Below, one piece after another: positions 35,701-50,700 of a stretch of DNA of 64,000 nucleotides. Location of the stretch: NCBI RefSeq assembly GCF_003589595.1, contig NW_020653200.1, forward strand, positions 482,268-546,267, written 5' to 3'. The position numbers and the translations under genes are program-made. The notes below the pieces were generated by a model. The model did not search any database and was not told the DNA's origin. It saw only the letters and a list, made by a program, of their open reading frames with translations. Every line of letters begins with the position of its first letter. Within the stretch, counting starts at the first letter, position 1. The stretch comes from Hyposmocoma kahamanoa (lineage: Eukaryota; Arthropoda; Insecta; Lepidoptera; Cosmopterigidae).

Positions 35701-38700
35701 TTGAGGTCGGGTTTTTAGTACTCTGAGATTACAAAATCTTAGCGTCTTGGAAAATTATGGCTTTTGAAGGGAAGGCTAGTCTGGGACGTAAAAAGCCCAA
35801 AACGTTTGTTTTTGATATCTGGTTTTTAACATAGATTAATGTCGCCTGTTTAACATTAGGTTGTTGTACTACTATTCAGCTGTACACACACTGCATTGTC
35901 ATAATTGTCAACCTATATACGTTCGATTGTTGAACACGGATCCCACTGGAGTAGTAACGCTGGCACTTCACTTTGTTTCACGCATACCATGATGAACAAT
36001 TGGTAGCAGTAGCACTCCTTATGAAAGAGTCCGTCCAGGGAATTACTACCACCTTACCTATTTCTGCCGCCAAGCAGTAATGTCAGCATTACTGTGTTCC
36101 GGTTTTGAAGGTGCTGTAGATGTTACAGGCACATGGGACTTGTCTGTCTCAAGATGACTGACGCCGTGGCAGTACCTATGAGTAGCACTGCAACAGTCAT
36201 GTAGCTTGCCACCATACTCACGCATGTTCGTCCCGTCACATAGTGTCAAAAAAAGTAGGTCACTGCGTCCCGACATAACCCCTAAATATAACTCTAATTT
36301 AGCCACTGTAAGGAAACTGTACATCACTCAAACTATAATCCAACATTTTTTTTAGGAATGACATTATGGTACAAGTACCTAAAGTAAGTACAACATTTGT
36401 AAACTGACAATTCAACAAGCGATCGGCCCGTTTGTATAATTTAATTAATAAGGAATTATTATATTTCGCCAAAAGTTATAGAGACTGCTAGAAACTTATA
36501 TCAAAATGGGTACAGTCCAAATCGTACGAGGAAACTGGAGATCTACTGGAACACTTGCTTTAAAAAACACTACTCTCGTCGTCTATGGCAACAGCAACAC
36601 ACACATTCTAAGATTCAAATTAAATTTGAAATTTAAAGTTAAGAATGACTTCTTTTGGGATTGTTTGGATATGTAAAAATTTAAATTAAACACCAAATTA
36701 TAAGTTAAAAATTATGTGCATTTTTAGGTATGGAAGAGCGGTGCCTCCTGACATAGGCTTGATAAGCTTAATAGGAGGTACTATAGCATAGGAACGTACG
36801 CTTGGGCTTGCGTAGCGAGAAGTACTTTATAAATATAAGCGACGATTATATCATAATTATAACTTTATACGTGTATTTAATTTCGAAGCAATGTCCAGAA
36901 CCCCTAGATGTCTGTTTGATATCAACACTCTATTATTCTTACAATTCTAAATACAAAACCGAAGCTGCCTGCTACAGTACCATCCACTGTAAAGAGGGAG
37001 CATAAAAAAAAAGTTTTGACGTTGGGTCCGCCCAAATTTGTGAAACAAATATATGCATGAAGTTCGCGTGACATGCGACAGGAGATGTTGAATTTTGCGC
37101 ATTAAAAGTACCAAATTCGTTTTAGCGGAATAACTCTAAAAAAAATCCGTAGTGACAGTTGTTGATCATGCATAAATATGATTAATTATCTAATTTATGT
37201 CCTATAAAACTGTAGCATTTCGAGGATAAATCGAAAAAACGTGAAAATTAGAGGTCATTTCGTGATTTTTATCTATCGAGGAAACTTTATTGTTTTATGT
37301 TTCTGATTAATGTCTATGCTTGAATATATCGTGTAGTTACTCATACAATATTTTATTTTTAACTTTAAAGTGGATATACCCCTCTAAAATCAAATCGAAG
37401 ATTAGGAATTTTTCCTCTGCTCCCTCTATAAAGTTATTTTATATTTTATAGCTAGTTATTAAAGTTTATTTATTTATTTATATAACCCAACTATGTTATC
37501 ACTGCATTTATACTAGCTATGCGCTAACACTAATTATAAAATAACCACATAGCTCATTGCTTATGTGAAAGCGTACTTGCACTTTCTACATTGACAATCG
37601 TCGCTTAGATGGTTCCCACAGATGATGAAAGAGTTAATTATTTATTCCGCGTGCCGCCAGTCACACCAATGCGTAACGACTACGTAACAAATATTAGACA
37701 ATATATATTCACTATGGTTGGGATAATTCGCAACCTCGGATGTAATAAAGCCACATCTGCAAAACAACTTTTCAGGGGACAGGCTTAAAGATTCTACGAA
37801 CGAAATTAGTTGGTAACTTAATATTATATTTAATATTATTATAATTAAATTATAGTTATAATTATTTAAGCATATTATTAATTAATATCCAAAAGAAAGA
37901 TAGAAGAAAGATAGATAAAGAAAAATTGAATTGAAAATCCTTTCTATAAAGTTAATAAAATATTATGACCTTATGCTTTCTCAAAATGCTGATTATTTTA
38001 TTTCATTTAATGTATCTATTAATAATTTATTAAGCGTTAATTTCATAACAACATATTTATATTAAATTTATATTTAATTGAGTGTGTATATGCAAATCTT
38101 TGAATTTTGCTATGTACTCGTAAAACATTGTGTTAATAGTGAATGACTAGCATAATGTGTTTTGTATTGTTGACGTGGCTTGACTTATATACAAATATAC
38201 TTAAACATTTTTTTGGGAGTGCAACCGCTACAGAGTTACACAACAGTGGAACAGCGTCCAAATTAACAAAACAATGCGTGAAGGCATGCCACGCCACTGT
38301 TGTGCCGTGACGTACCGTGTTATGTTGATCATATCTGCAGCTGCCGTTTAATTGCCAGGAAGTGTTTGGCAGTCATTGTCTATCACCCTTGGGGCACGGA
38401 CACGCGATTTAGGCATATTTTTCAACCTGTAATAATGCAGGATTAGAAATTACCAAGATATTTATTTTCTTTCATAATTATTGTAATGATAATTATCAAA
38501 GCTAATTAATTATCTTTTATAAATAATTTAAGATGATAGTTATCCGATCTATATGCGCTGATATTCTTGCTGATTCATAATTTTATCTCTTTAATTTTCG
38601 ATTAAAAATGACAAATAATAAGAAAACTAAATAAACTCGAAGAAAAATCTTCAGAAAAAATATTTGGTTTGTAACTGTTCGAGATTGACAATTGACACGT

Positions 38701-41700
38701 TTTGCATGTTTCCGATACAAACACGTGGTATATTTCGTCAAGATAATTATTGTAGTGATTATAATAATTATTATCAATGATAAATTATCACTTATAACCC
38801 TGTAATTGCATGATATAGAACCATACCAGTCAACTGGTTTTAAACTAGACAATTCACTGCACTGTGACTACCAGATAAACGGAGACATCTCTTGAGCACT
38901 AACCAAAACACCGTGACCAGAATTAATATCGTACCGTTCATTTCTGTTACGGATGTCATAATCTATAACGCCCTTTGTGGCAAGCGCTGGGACACAGAGA
39001 TCTTAGCTTGTGACTAGCATCTTGATAATAGGCAACTTAAGACGCGATCTACTCATACAAAATGGCGCGGACAATCGCACATTTGCATGGGACCACATCT
39101 TATATCGCGAAATTCATTATTTTTAACAACCTGTTTTTTTCGCCCTATAAAAATGATGTAGTCATTTGTTGAACTTCTTTAGTTTATTTGTGATTATGAA
39201 ACACAAATATTAAATACAAACCTATTATTCACTAACTAGCCAGCGCCACTAATAGGTACTCCGGAATGAGAGAGACTTTCAAAACTACATAGCGTTTAGG
39301 ATTCAATGGGCAAAAACATATCCCTTCGCCGAATGTGTTCCCTTCTAACAAGTCTCCAGTAGCGTCCTGATAAGAGATCCGTGGCTTCTTGATTGCTCCA
39401 TAAGGTCGCTAATTAGCTTATAGCACGAAGGGCTTAGAGCCTTGATATTTATGATTATTTGTTCAGCATATTGCATTATTATTTATTTCACTGATAAAAA
39501 CCTTTATTTACAGATGAAGGAGTCACAAAAACATTCACATGCGCACGTCCACTAGTCGGGCAACATGTTTTCCTGCAGCTAGTCGGCGTGGAAGGATCGC
39601 TCTCACTTTGTGAAGTTGAAGTCTTCACCACGGAAGGTATTCCCGGTCGCCTTTCATTTGTTTCAATTCAGACTTTACGTCTATTGCACATTTTTGCGAA
39701 TTGTATGTATAAATTGTAGAGTTCTCGAACGATCGATGCGCGCCACCCGGGGCCCCAGCGGAAATCGAGCTGGCAGCCTTCTCCAGAAGCTGCTACGAGT
39801 TCAATGTTAACAAGGGTGCTTCTTTCGAAGATGCCCGCAGACAGTGCAAAGCGCACGGTGGGGACCTTATTCATGGCTTCCAGGTAAGCATCGAATGCCT
39901 TCTCCGTAATAGCCTTAAATGAAAATAACACTTTGACGTGAAGAATTGAACTTATATATTCCAACCAATCAATTATTTAAACCGATTTGATATACGTACG
40001 AAGCATGACTGTAATCTACCGATTTCAGTATTTTTTTTATTGTTTCCTATTGAGATCTAGTACGACAAATTGTCAAATTATTAGTTTCGACCGCGTAACA
40101 TTAATCTTCGAAGATCTGTCAAAGTCAGCCTTTTCCACAATATGGTAGCAAGTTTTACTTCCATTTTGTCAATGTAAATTTAGAGAAAACAATTGAAAAT
40201 GGTTAGAGAAAATGAAATCTTTTGAATACAATAGAGAACAGAAGCGGAAAATGTTTGAACATTGCGTAATGTTGTTACGTAATGACAAAATTTTAACAAT
40301 TGTAATTGAGGGGAAGATACAAGGGAAAAGAAAGAGAACAAATAAAGAAGACGATCAAAGTGAAGAGCTACAGACAGGTCAAGGAGCTGACTATGAAGCA
40401 GGGCTGTTGCAAATATCAGCATCTGCATTCATCGACGTTGATATTCACGGCGGATGTTTGAGTGGTGACGTGACCTAAAAGGCGCGCTGGAATAATTTAC
40501 AAACTTTCCAGATTCAGACTGTAAGCCGAAAAAGCATCTCAGCTGAATGAATGAATGAATGATATATTCTTTATTGAACATAAAATTACAGTTAAAATAC
40601 TATGCAGAAACTTAGGTATAAAAATAGTAAGACGATGTGCAAAATTTGGGACGTGCAAAAGGGGCAACCAAAGAATATCATTATAAGTACGCTACATAAT
40701 AATTATTAATAAACTCATATACATAGATAGAAATATCCATACAAATATTATTAATACATAACAATACATAAATCATAATATTAAATCCTTATATGCTTTA
40801 AATGGAAAAATAAAATTGAAATAATAAGTATAGGAAATAAAAAAAGGATAGCGGACAAAACTTAGGAGTTGAGGAAGAGATCCTTGACACGTCGTTTGAA
40901 GGAATCATAACAAGGGGAACTTTGAATAGATTCGGGGAGAGAATTCTACAGTCTTATCGCAGACACAGTAAAAGAGTTGGAATAAAAATTAGAGGTATGT
41001 TTAGTAAGAGAGTATCACAGACGCGAAGGGGATGACAGAGTGTAGAAGAGTGGAAAATAAAGTGATCTTTGAGATAAGAAGGCGTAAAGGGTACAAAATA
41101 AAATTGAGTAAAGAATGGAAAGAATATGAAGATCTCTACACTGCACGCTGGTGGAAGGGTAGCCATTTAAGTTGTGCACGAAGTTGGGAGACATGGTCAA
41201 ATTTACGAAGTCCGAAGATCAATCTCCTATACATATTTTGGAGCTGTTCCAATTTATTGAGCAGGGTGACTGACAAATCCGGGTAGCAAACATCTGTGTA
41301 GTCCAGTATCGGATGGAGAATGCTTTGGGCCAAAGTAATTTTAGTTTTATTGGGCAAAAAGTTTTTAAGCCTTCTCAGGGAAAAATGCGCACCAAACACC
41401 TTCCTGCTAACCTCAGCAACGTGCGGCTTCCAAGTGAGACATTTATCGAAAATTAATCCCAAATTCCTTACTGTGTCCAAAATATAACTGCTGTTGTTTT
41501 AAAAATATAACTTGATAAAATTTTAGAACGATTAATCTAGGCAGATTGATTGTTTCGTGCAAATCGTTATTTTTGTTAATAAATGTCACAAAATCATTGA
41601 GATAATATTTTGTTACAATATCAAAGAAAATAGAAAGCTGTTTCAAGTAGATAGATTCAGTGAGGGTATACATTTTTCGCGTTTTTTTTAAATAAATATG

Positions 41701-44700
41701 CATCAGCTTCCGCTCATGTGTAAAAACTATATCAGCAACAACCCTGCTATGAAGTGTGAGGAGTAGAGGATACCAATATGAGCCTGGCTCTTAAATGAGG
41801 TGACGAGATAGCTAAATCTCTATCTTACTCTACCTTTTTTTTTACACTGGTATTTAATTTTTCCTTCTATTCAAGCGAAGACCTTGTGCCGACCTGGTAA
41901 TCGTTCTCGCCACTGTGCTATTACTGTATACACATCTCAATTAGCATTGATAAGTATCGACCCTGTCATCTATTGTGTCGTTGATACTCTCCCACTATTC
42001 AAATAGCGCATTATACATTGTAATTAGAGAAAACGATAATTTCCATACCTTGAGAATCTTTTAGATATCTTTTGCCGGTGCCGACGCCAACGCCTTTTGT
42101 TTTCGAGGCGATATATGCAAGAATATCTTTATTCTTGCATACATCCATGTATATGCCAACACAAAAATAAACAGTTCTTCAATGACGAACACCCGCGTCA
42201 CCGCGCACCGGACGACCCTCTGTGGTTAGACTCCCACCAGGTGGACCGACGATCTGATAAAGGTCGCGGGAAGCCGATGGATGCGGGCAGCGCAGGACCG
42301 ATCGTCGTGGAGATCGTTGGGGGAGGCCTATGCCCAGCAGTGGGCGTCGTTTGGCTGAATAATGATAATGATGATTAGCAAAGTGATTATTAACAAAAAA
42401 TCAATCTGCATGAAGCTTCGTCAACATTCTATAACACATATCTTTTAAATTAGTTCAATGAGATTTTCAATGAACCATTTATGTTTGATCTGTTAGCCAT
42501 TCTTGCTCAGCTCCGTAGAAAGGTTATTATTGTAAATATCCATCAAAGGGAAAGTTGTAGACCACACATTATTAAAGGGAACATGCTAACCCTTCCGTCC
42601 CTTTATATCATGGAAGTAGCATTATTTGTCCGTAAGCAACCAACATATTTTGAATTTAATAAAAATCACTGTTGCCAGTATGACCTGTATTTTTTTTTGT
42701 CGCTGGGAAGTGCATTACGCATACCACTCGGTGCGGGGGAGCAGGAGACGTGTAACCTACATTTTATTAGAAATATACAGAAACAGTCCATTGTAGAAAT
42801 CTATTTTAATTTATAATAAAATTTCATTGTTAATCAAAAACAAAATGACAGTAACACATTTAAAAATAAACAATTTCTCACAAAAAATCATACTATTCTA
42901 TAAATGAATTTTTAACTGAAAAATAAATCACAACTCATGAAAAGCTCACGTTGATCTCATTTATGAATTAAGTATAATGTCTAATAATGTAATAACTAGT
43001 TTTTAAGTCTCTTTGTTGCACGCTAACCGGATCATGTACTATACTAAATTTATTTTACTGCAATAGGGAATTAAAAAAGAGAATAATTTAATCAAGTCTC
43101 CAAAAACAACTATTGCCAAAGGAAATGTAATCAGTATACGATCCAGTGCCTGTAACTGACACCATTAAATGTAATATGGGATCCGATGTCTTTCAATAAA
43201 TTACGTAAGAGTTATTTCTGTATGATATCAAGTGACGGGACGAACAAGGACGCGCATCTAGTGGTAAGCGACACGCCCGTCCATAACAGTTGCAGTGCCA
43301 CTCAGAGCTTTGAATCGCAAAGATCAGAGAAGCACTGACATTGCGCTCGTCACCACGAGACATAAGTTAACAAGTCCTATGAACCTTTAATTTGACCAGC
43401 ACTAGGTAAGGTTGTGCTCAGGTATCCTCCATTGTACTGTAGGCTTAGTTATATTATATATCTCTTCCATTCCCTCAGAGATTTTTCAAAAATAAAATAT
43501 AAAAACTTTTCACATCAGAATTTTCATGTAAGGCGATCGTATCCCACTTGTTAGGCGAACTCCACCATTTGTAACCTGGGGACGTAGCTTAGGATGCGTA
43601 GCGAGAAGTACTTTATAAATATAAACTGGGATAATCTTCATAATTAGTTATTTATCGTATTTTTCATATTTTCACTTATAGAGGCTACTTTTACATCTGC
43701 CAAGATGTTCTTCTTTTTCTATCCCATTGACTTACAATTATATGGACGTCGGGTCCGCGCTAAAAAGTGTCCGAACTTATAGGGCGTTAAAATCGTATAC
43801 AGAGCGTCATTCACGCTTTAGTCTTCGTTTGTTCGACTAACAGCGAAGCAAGCAAAATTAGACAATACTGCGATGACATTACAATTTCAATTCAACGTTT
43901 TAGCTTTTTCATATTCCTTTACATGTCACTACGTTTAAATAGATTGACTTGGGTTTTTTTTCGTGGTTTTTGTATTAGACCCGTCGTCCATTTATTTGTA
44001 AGTCAATGTTCTATCCTATTTTTTTAAACACATTCTAAATACAAAACTATATTCACTCAGCCAGTAGTTCTACTCATAGAGTAGAACCTAGACTACAGTA
44101 CTGTGATCTGTTTCAGGGAGCGACATCGAGTTTTCTAATCCAAGAGCTAGACCGCCGCAAGTCACAGCTGAAGACTCAACTCGTGTGGATTGGAGCGCAG
44201 AAGGAGCCGGGGCTCACATCTAGGACTTGGAAATGGGTTGATGGTAAGGCAGTTCACATATAAAAATTTTATTAAATTTAAATGATCATTTCAAATTTAC
44301 AAAAGCAGCAGGGAAAATCATCTACACGGTTATCTTTTTTACCTACTTCTCTGAGACATAAAGTAAATTAAATCAATGGATATTTTAATCTGCTCTGAGC
44401 TACGCAAAAAATGTTTGATTTGTATAAATTAGCTTTCATAGTTCGTGTTGGGCTTTAAAACTAAGACAAATAAGCATTAACAATAAAATTTAGATATTTT
44501 TTATAATTCGATTTACTAAAATACTCTTTTTTATTTACTAAAATATTTGTGTATTAATATTATATTAATTATAATTTGACCTGAAACCATGTTCGGAAAC
44601 GCAAGCAAAATCTGTGACTCGTTGGCCGCTGCCGCAGCACTCTCGTGCTACCATTTCATATACTAACCTAAACTACTGAATGGAGGACGCAACCAAGATT

Positions 44701-47700
44701 TGACCTATATGAAAAAACAGGATGAAATACTATTTTTGAATATCAAATATTAATTTAGTGTGCTTAAACATAATGATAGTGTTACCCTGAATGCAGTCCA
44801 TTTATAATATAATATATTTATAGTTCATTTATAACTATTAATATATATACATCACACTTAAAAAAATATCGTTTATTTAAAAAAGTGCACACTTACAATC
44901 GATTACATTTTTGACGATCAAATAATATTATTTCTTTTATAATATTCCTAGAATACTGGTTAGTGATCATTGTCAATCAGCAATGTAGATATAGATTTAA
45001 GTAATATAATAATACAAGCAGATGTCATCTGCCCAGTTCCTGGGATTTATGCCCCTCATAAAAAGATTTGGAATAATAATTGTATTATACGAACAGTTTC
45101 TTATTCTGAATCGTCTTTCAGGTGACGTGGTATCGCGCCCGGCATGGGGCAAAGATCAGCCGAACAACTACAATAGTGAACAGAACTGCGTTGTGCTCGA
45201 TGGGGGAAGATCTTGGCTGTGGAACGATGTGGGCTGCAACCTTGACTACCTGCACTGGATCTGCCAGTACCGTGAGTGTCATCTATAGGTACATATCAGG
45301 TTTTTATTGAACTGCACAAGCGAATGTTGCAGATGCGGCTGTTGTGTCAATTTCAACTATGACATTATTGTTTTAGAGTTGGTGTAAGGACCTGCAAATG
45401 AACCTTTGTGGTGTAATCTGTGTAGACCGCTCCCAACCAGTTAGTGATTTTAAAATAGTAACCTTTATATTGATATTGAAACAATTTAACCTTGATATTG
45501 AAACTAGCTTATGCCCGCGATTTCGTCTACTGTACTATACTAATTTTCATAGTTTTATTGTTCCTCCTACAAAGTTTCATCCCCGATTTCACCTTTTTTA
45601 AGATTTATTTTTTGACAAAATGTAGACAATGCATTTTTCCTAGATCCCGTCTATCTGTATATCAAAATTCATCGAAATTAGTACAGCGAGTTAGGCTGAA
45701 AAGTTACTTTTGCATTTTTATCATTAGTTTGGCTAAATAAGAATTAGACGCAACGTAGCAACTAAATTAACATTTTTAACATCGACTTAGCTTAGCTCAC
45801 CTTCGACGAGGGCAGTGGCAGTGCCCCTCGGATCTTTGGGATTTAAAGCTCTGAGTGGCACTGCAACTGTTATGGACAGGCGTGTCGCTTACCATCAGGC
45901 GCTGGACTTGTTCGTCCCGTCACTTGATATTGTAAAAAAAATACGTTTACTTTGCTTAATCTACTCAATGTATTAGACACGAATGTTATTGTTTTTCCAA
46001 TCTGACGAGGTAAGATATAAATAACATGCTACATGTTTTAGTTCTGCAATAAGGACATTTTGCTTTAAAGTGCGAATCAATCAAACCGTTCATTACGAAT
46101 ATACACCAAATTCCAACATAATTTAATCATATAATGATTACTTTTAAGAGAAATAGTTTATTAAGTTGACGAGAATGTGTATAATAATGGGTAACCTATC
46201 ACAAAGTCGAAAATATTTTGTCCGAAATAACGTTTGTTCGAACTTTCATTACACCAAAAACCGAATTATAACGAAATATATCATATTATATATATTATAT
46301 AATATGATATATTTCGTTATAATTCGGTTATATAGTATATTATAGTTCTTTCTGGATATGTTGAATGTTTATCGCAAAGACACGATTACATTCGGTTAGG
46401 TTTAAAAGAAAAAACATTTTCCTCTCAAAACTACTTCCGAGGTTATGAAATTTCGACCTAACGTTATTTCTGGAAAATGTCTTTTCGAGCTAATGATAAG
46501 TAACCGTAATATCTTCTTTCACCGTATAGCTCTTTTCTTAAACTTTAAAGAAGTCCGTGTAGCAATATTTACACAATGGTACTGAGTACCTCAGCAAGAC
46601 AGTCCATAAGGACTAAAACGATATGTGGTGGCGCAGCCAAAGTTTCTATAAGAGACTTTAATATCGACAACAGTTATTACCGTTACGCGTGAAGCAGGCT
46701 TACACTGGAGCAACATCACTCTAAGCTTGTCGGTTGTTTGCTTGCAGGGTCTTAAATATTAAAACAATAGCTTAACGACGAAACTGTCTGATGAAAACTG
46801 ATCCAGTACTTTTTATAGGTATCTGCATCTTTGCGTAGCTTCCATTTATGGCGGGGAAATGTGACAAAAGATCAGTGTGATGTAGGTCAGCGGACTGACA
46901 TGAGCTGCGCCGTCTCTTTGCATCTTATCTTTAACATTATATTAATAGAATAATATCGTAAAGTAGGTTAAATGCAGAATAGAAAGTATTTTATAACAGA
47001 GATTTAAACTATCAATAGGACTAGCTTGCCCATGGTTTCACTTCGACACAGGTCGCTTAATAAAGTTACCCTTATATTTAATTGTGTCTACTCACGTTAA
47101 ATTGTCCAAACCGGGATGTTTTTCAGTAACAATACCAAAAAGCCACCTGCCAGGTGGGAGGTCGTCTTCTTTGACAAGCACAATACTTCCAACTTCAGGT
47201 TCTGGGATTTGGTCTGACCATTTATATCTGTGCTGCAGCTGCGTCAAATATTCATGAGACCATCTACGCCAAAAATCCTGGACCATATGTCGAGTAAGAG
47301 ATTTTTTGAGATTGCTAATGTTGGCATGTTCATAATTAATGTCGGGTACGAGCACTAATGGCTCTCCTACTAGGAAATGTCCGGGTGTTAAAGGATTTGG
47401 ATCGCCTGGATTATTAGATAACTGAGAAATAGACCTTGAATTTAAGCATGCCTCAATTTGTGACAAGGTTGTTGTCATTTCTTCAAATGTGAGGGTGCTA
47501 TTGTCTATGACCCGCTTGAGATGGTGCTTGGTTGACTTCACGCCCGCTTCCCACAATCCTCCAAATTTTGGAGAATGGGGGGGGGGGGATGAAGTGCCAA
47601 TTAGTGCCATTTGAAGACATCCAATCCGCGATTTCAGCCACAACACTAGACCTTTCCGCATCCAACCATCCAACAGTTTCTTTAATTCCCTAACGCTTCC

Positions 47701-50700
47701 CACAAAGGTAGTGCCATTATCACTCCACAAATCTGCAACATGACCCCTTCGTGCAACAAACCTTTTAAATGCAGCCAAAAAGGTTTGTGCAGTCATATCA
47801 CTGACCATTTCGAGGTGTATGGCTTTTGTGGCCATACACACAAACAGGCATATATAGCCCTTTGTGGAGTGATAACCGCGACCCTTTGAAAGGCGCACGC
47901 TGATTGGGCCAGCATAGTCTACGCCACATCTGTGGAAAGGTCTATGTGCGGTCACCCTTGATATGGGCAACTGTCCCATCATTTGTTGGCTCGTTTGAGC
48001 ATAGTGGTGGACGCAAGTCACACATTTGTGCACAAACCGACGAACGAGACTCTTTGCACTAATAATCCAATACGGGTTTCTCAAATAGTGAAGCATTAAT
48101 TGAGGTCCTCCATGGAACGTAGTCCTATGTGCTTCGTCAATCACTAATTGTGCCAAGATCTTCGAGACAGATTCTAGTACACAAGTTTTATTAGCAAGCT
48201 TTCATGATAGTCTTTGTAACTCTTGATATCCGTAATTTATCAAATTGTTTAGAAAATGTTCTCCTACCCAATAGCAGTTCAAACGCGGATATTGACAAAT
48301 ACATCATAACAGGCTATTTTAACCTGCCCTTTATTCAATGGGAAAACGGTGAGTGCATACTCACCGTTTTTCTTGTCAAAAGGGTGAATCATTGGAACTC
48401 CGAGAATTGAGTTGAAGCTTAGTTAATACCTTTACATTACACGGTCTTATACAATAATTTTAGAAACTCGAGTGATAATGTCCTCGACTTAGTTTTTGAT
48501 AATTTCAGTATCGAAGTAAATATTGTTGAGCATCCTTTATCCAAAGTGGACATTTAATCATCCACCATTGCATATATGCGCCTCTGATATTACTATTCCA
48601 CCTTTTATTAATGTCATGATAACTAAGATCTTATATCACAAGATAAACTACAACAGAATTAACGAAATACTATGTGATACTGATTGGCATACTGAAATAG
48701 ATAATAGGAATGTCAATGATGCTTTCGAATTCTTTTACGAAACACTTTATGAATGTATACACAAAAACATTCTTACAAAAATTGTTAAAAGTAGAAAAAA
48801 AGCATACCCCTCTTGGTACTCTAAGAGCCTGGTCAATATTATACGGGAAAAATACAAAGCGCAAAAAATGTGGAAAAAATATGGTAATAGACGAGATTAT
48901 GAAGAATTTTCATTGCTTAGAGTACATGCTGCATGTTATAGTAATTTCATCTTCACGGTTCAGAACTCAATTAGGAAAGATCCCAAAAGGTTTGGCCCTT
49001 TGTGAAATCCAGGAGGGGGTGTAATAGTTATTCTCAATCTTTCACCTACGATAATAAGATTCTGCACGAAGGTCCAGATATAGCTAACTATAGCTAACGC
49101 TTTTAATAGATATTTTCACAGCACGTTCAGCAGTTCAATCAATAACTATTGCCCTAAAGAGCTATTACCACCTCAAAACTTGAGTGCTGGTAGTATAACT
49201 GCACTGCTTGTGGAAGAAATGCAACAGTTTAAATTATTGCGTAATATTGACCCTAACAAAGGCGCTGGGGTTGACAATATACCTCCAATCTTTGCAAATG
49301 TCCCAAGTCTTTGACACGCTCTTTGACTTTGATTATTAATAAATCTATAAGTGAAGGTGTTTTTCCTGACAAATGGAAAGTGGCAAGAATTGTTCCAGTT
49401 TACAAAAAAGGCCTCTCGACCAAAATAGAAACTTATAGATCAATATCTATTCTAAACGTCTTTACTAAAATCTTTGAAAAACTTGTGTACAGCGCTATCT
49501 ATCCACGGATTGCCCATAGCGTTCCTCACGAACAGCGTGGCTTCTTGAAAGGTAGATGTACAATCACGAACTTGACTCTATTTTCCAAATTTGTAAGAAG
49601 GAGTATGGAGTCCAGAAGTCAGATCGATGTGGTATATATAGACTTCAAGGAAGCATTCGATCGGGTTGATCATTATATCCTTTTATCAAAACTCCACGTC
49701 CTGGGGATACATGGGAGTCTTTTGCGGTGGGTGAAGTCCTATGTCACCAATAGACCTCAAATGGTTGTCATCGGCGGCTACAGATCGGACTATGTAAATA
49801 TACCCTCTGGTATGCCCCAGGTACCGGTCCTGGGTCCATTATTCTGTAATACCTTTTTATATGACATATATACTTGCATAACGCACTCAACATTTCTTAT
49901 ATACGCCGATGATACAAAAATATATCGCGCAATAAAATCTGGAAATGACACCATGTATCTCCGAACGATATTAATTGTTTAGTCGAATTTTATAAGAAAA
50001 CCCGTATAACAGTTAATTTCAATAAATGTCAAGTAATATCTTTCAGTCATAGCCCTTGTCCTATAAAGCACATATATACTATGAATGGTGCTCAGTTGAG
50101 TGGAATGGAACTTGTCCGTGACCTAGGTGTTCATTTAGATCACAAATTATATTTTAGTCATCATATTGACACCATAACTAGTAAAGCTAATATATCCCTC
50201 GGTTTCGTGATAAGAATGTGCTCCTCATTTCGCGATCATTTCTTAATTTCAAAACTTTTAAGTCATTTTCATCTTACGATGACATCTTTAAGAACAATAA
50301 TGTACTACAGTTAGAACAACGGCGAATTCTTCTGGATATATTGTATATGTACGATATTTTAAACTCAAATATTGATTGCCCTGAAGTAATAGGTAGCCTG
50401 TGACTTAATACTCCGAAAAGGCGTACACGACATACTCGACTTGAACACGTGCTAACTATGGAAAAAATTAAACTCTATCACGCATAGGGTACACTTACAA
50501 TACAAATTTTGTAGACTTGACCCTTTCAAATTAAATAAGACCAGTTATAAATTTATCTTAATTAAGAAATTAGAGGACAATCAACACATCATCACATCAC
50601 ATCAATCACACAAACACACAAACACGCACACAGCACCATTGTCACTGACTTCCCTATTTAATTCGACAAACCAGCTAACTATACACTATACTACTACTTA

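Noticed and set aside
42481..42816. 111-codon frame in a C-type lectin intron
   Set aside because: No recognisable domain and no splice or expression support.
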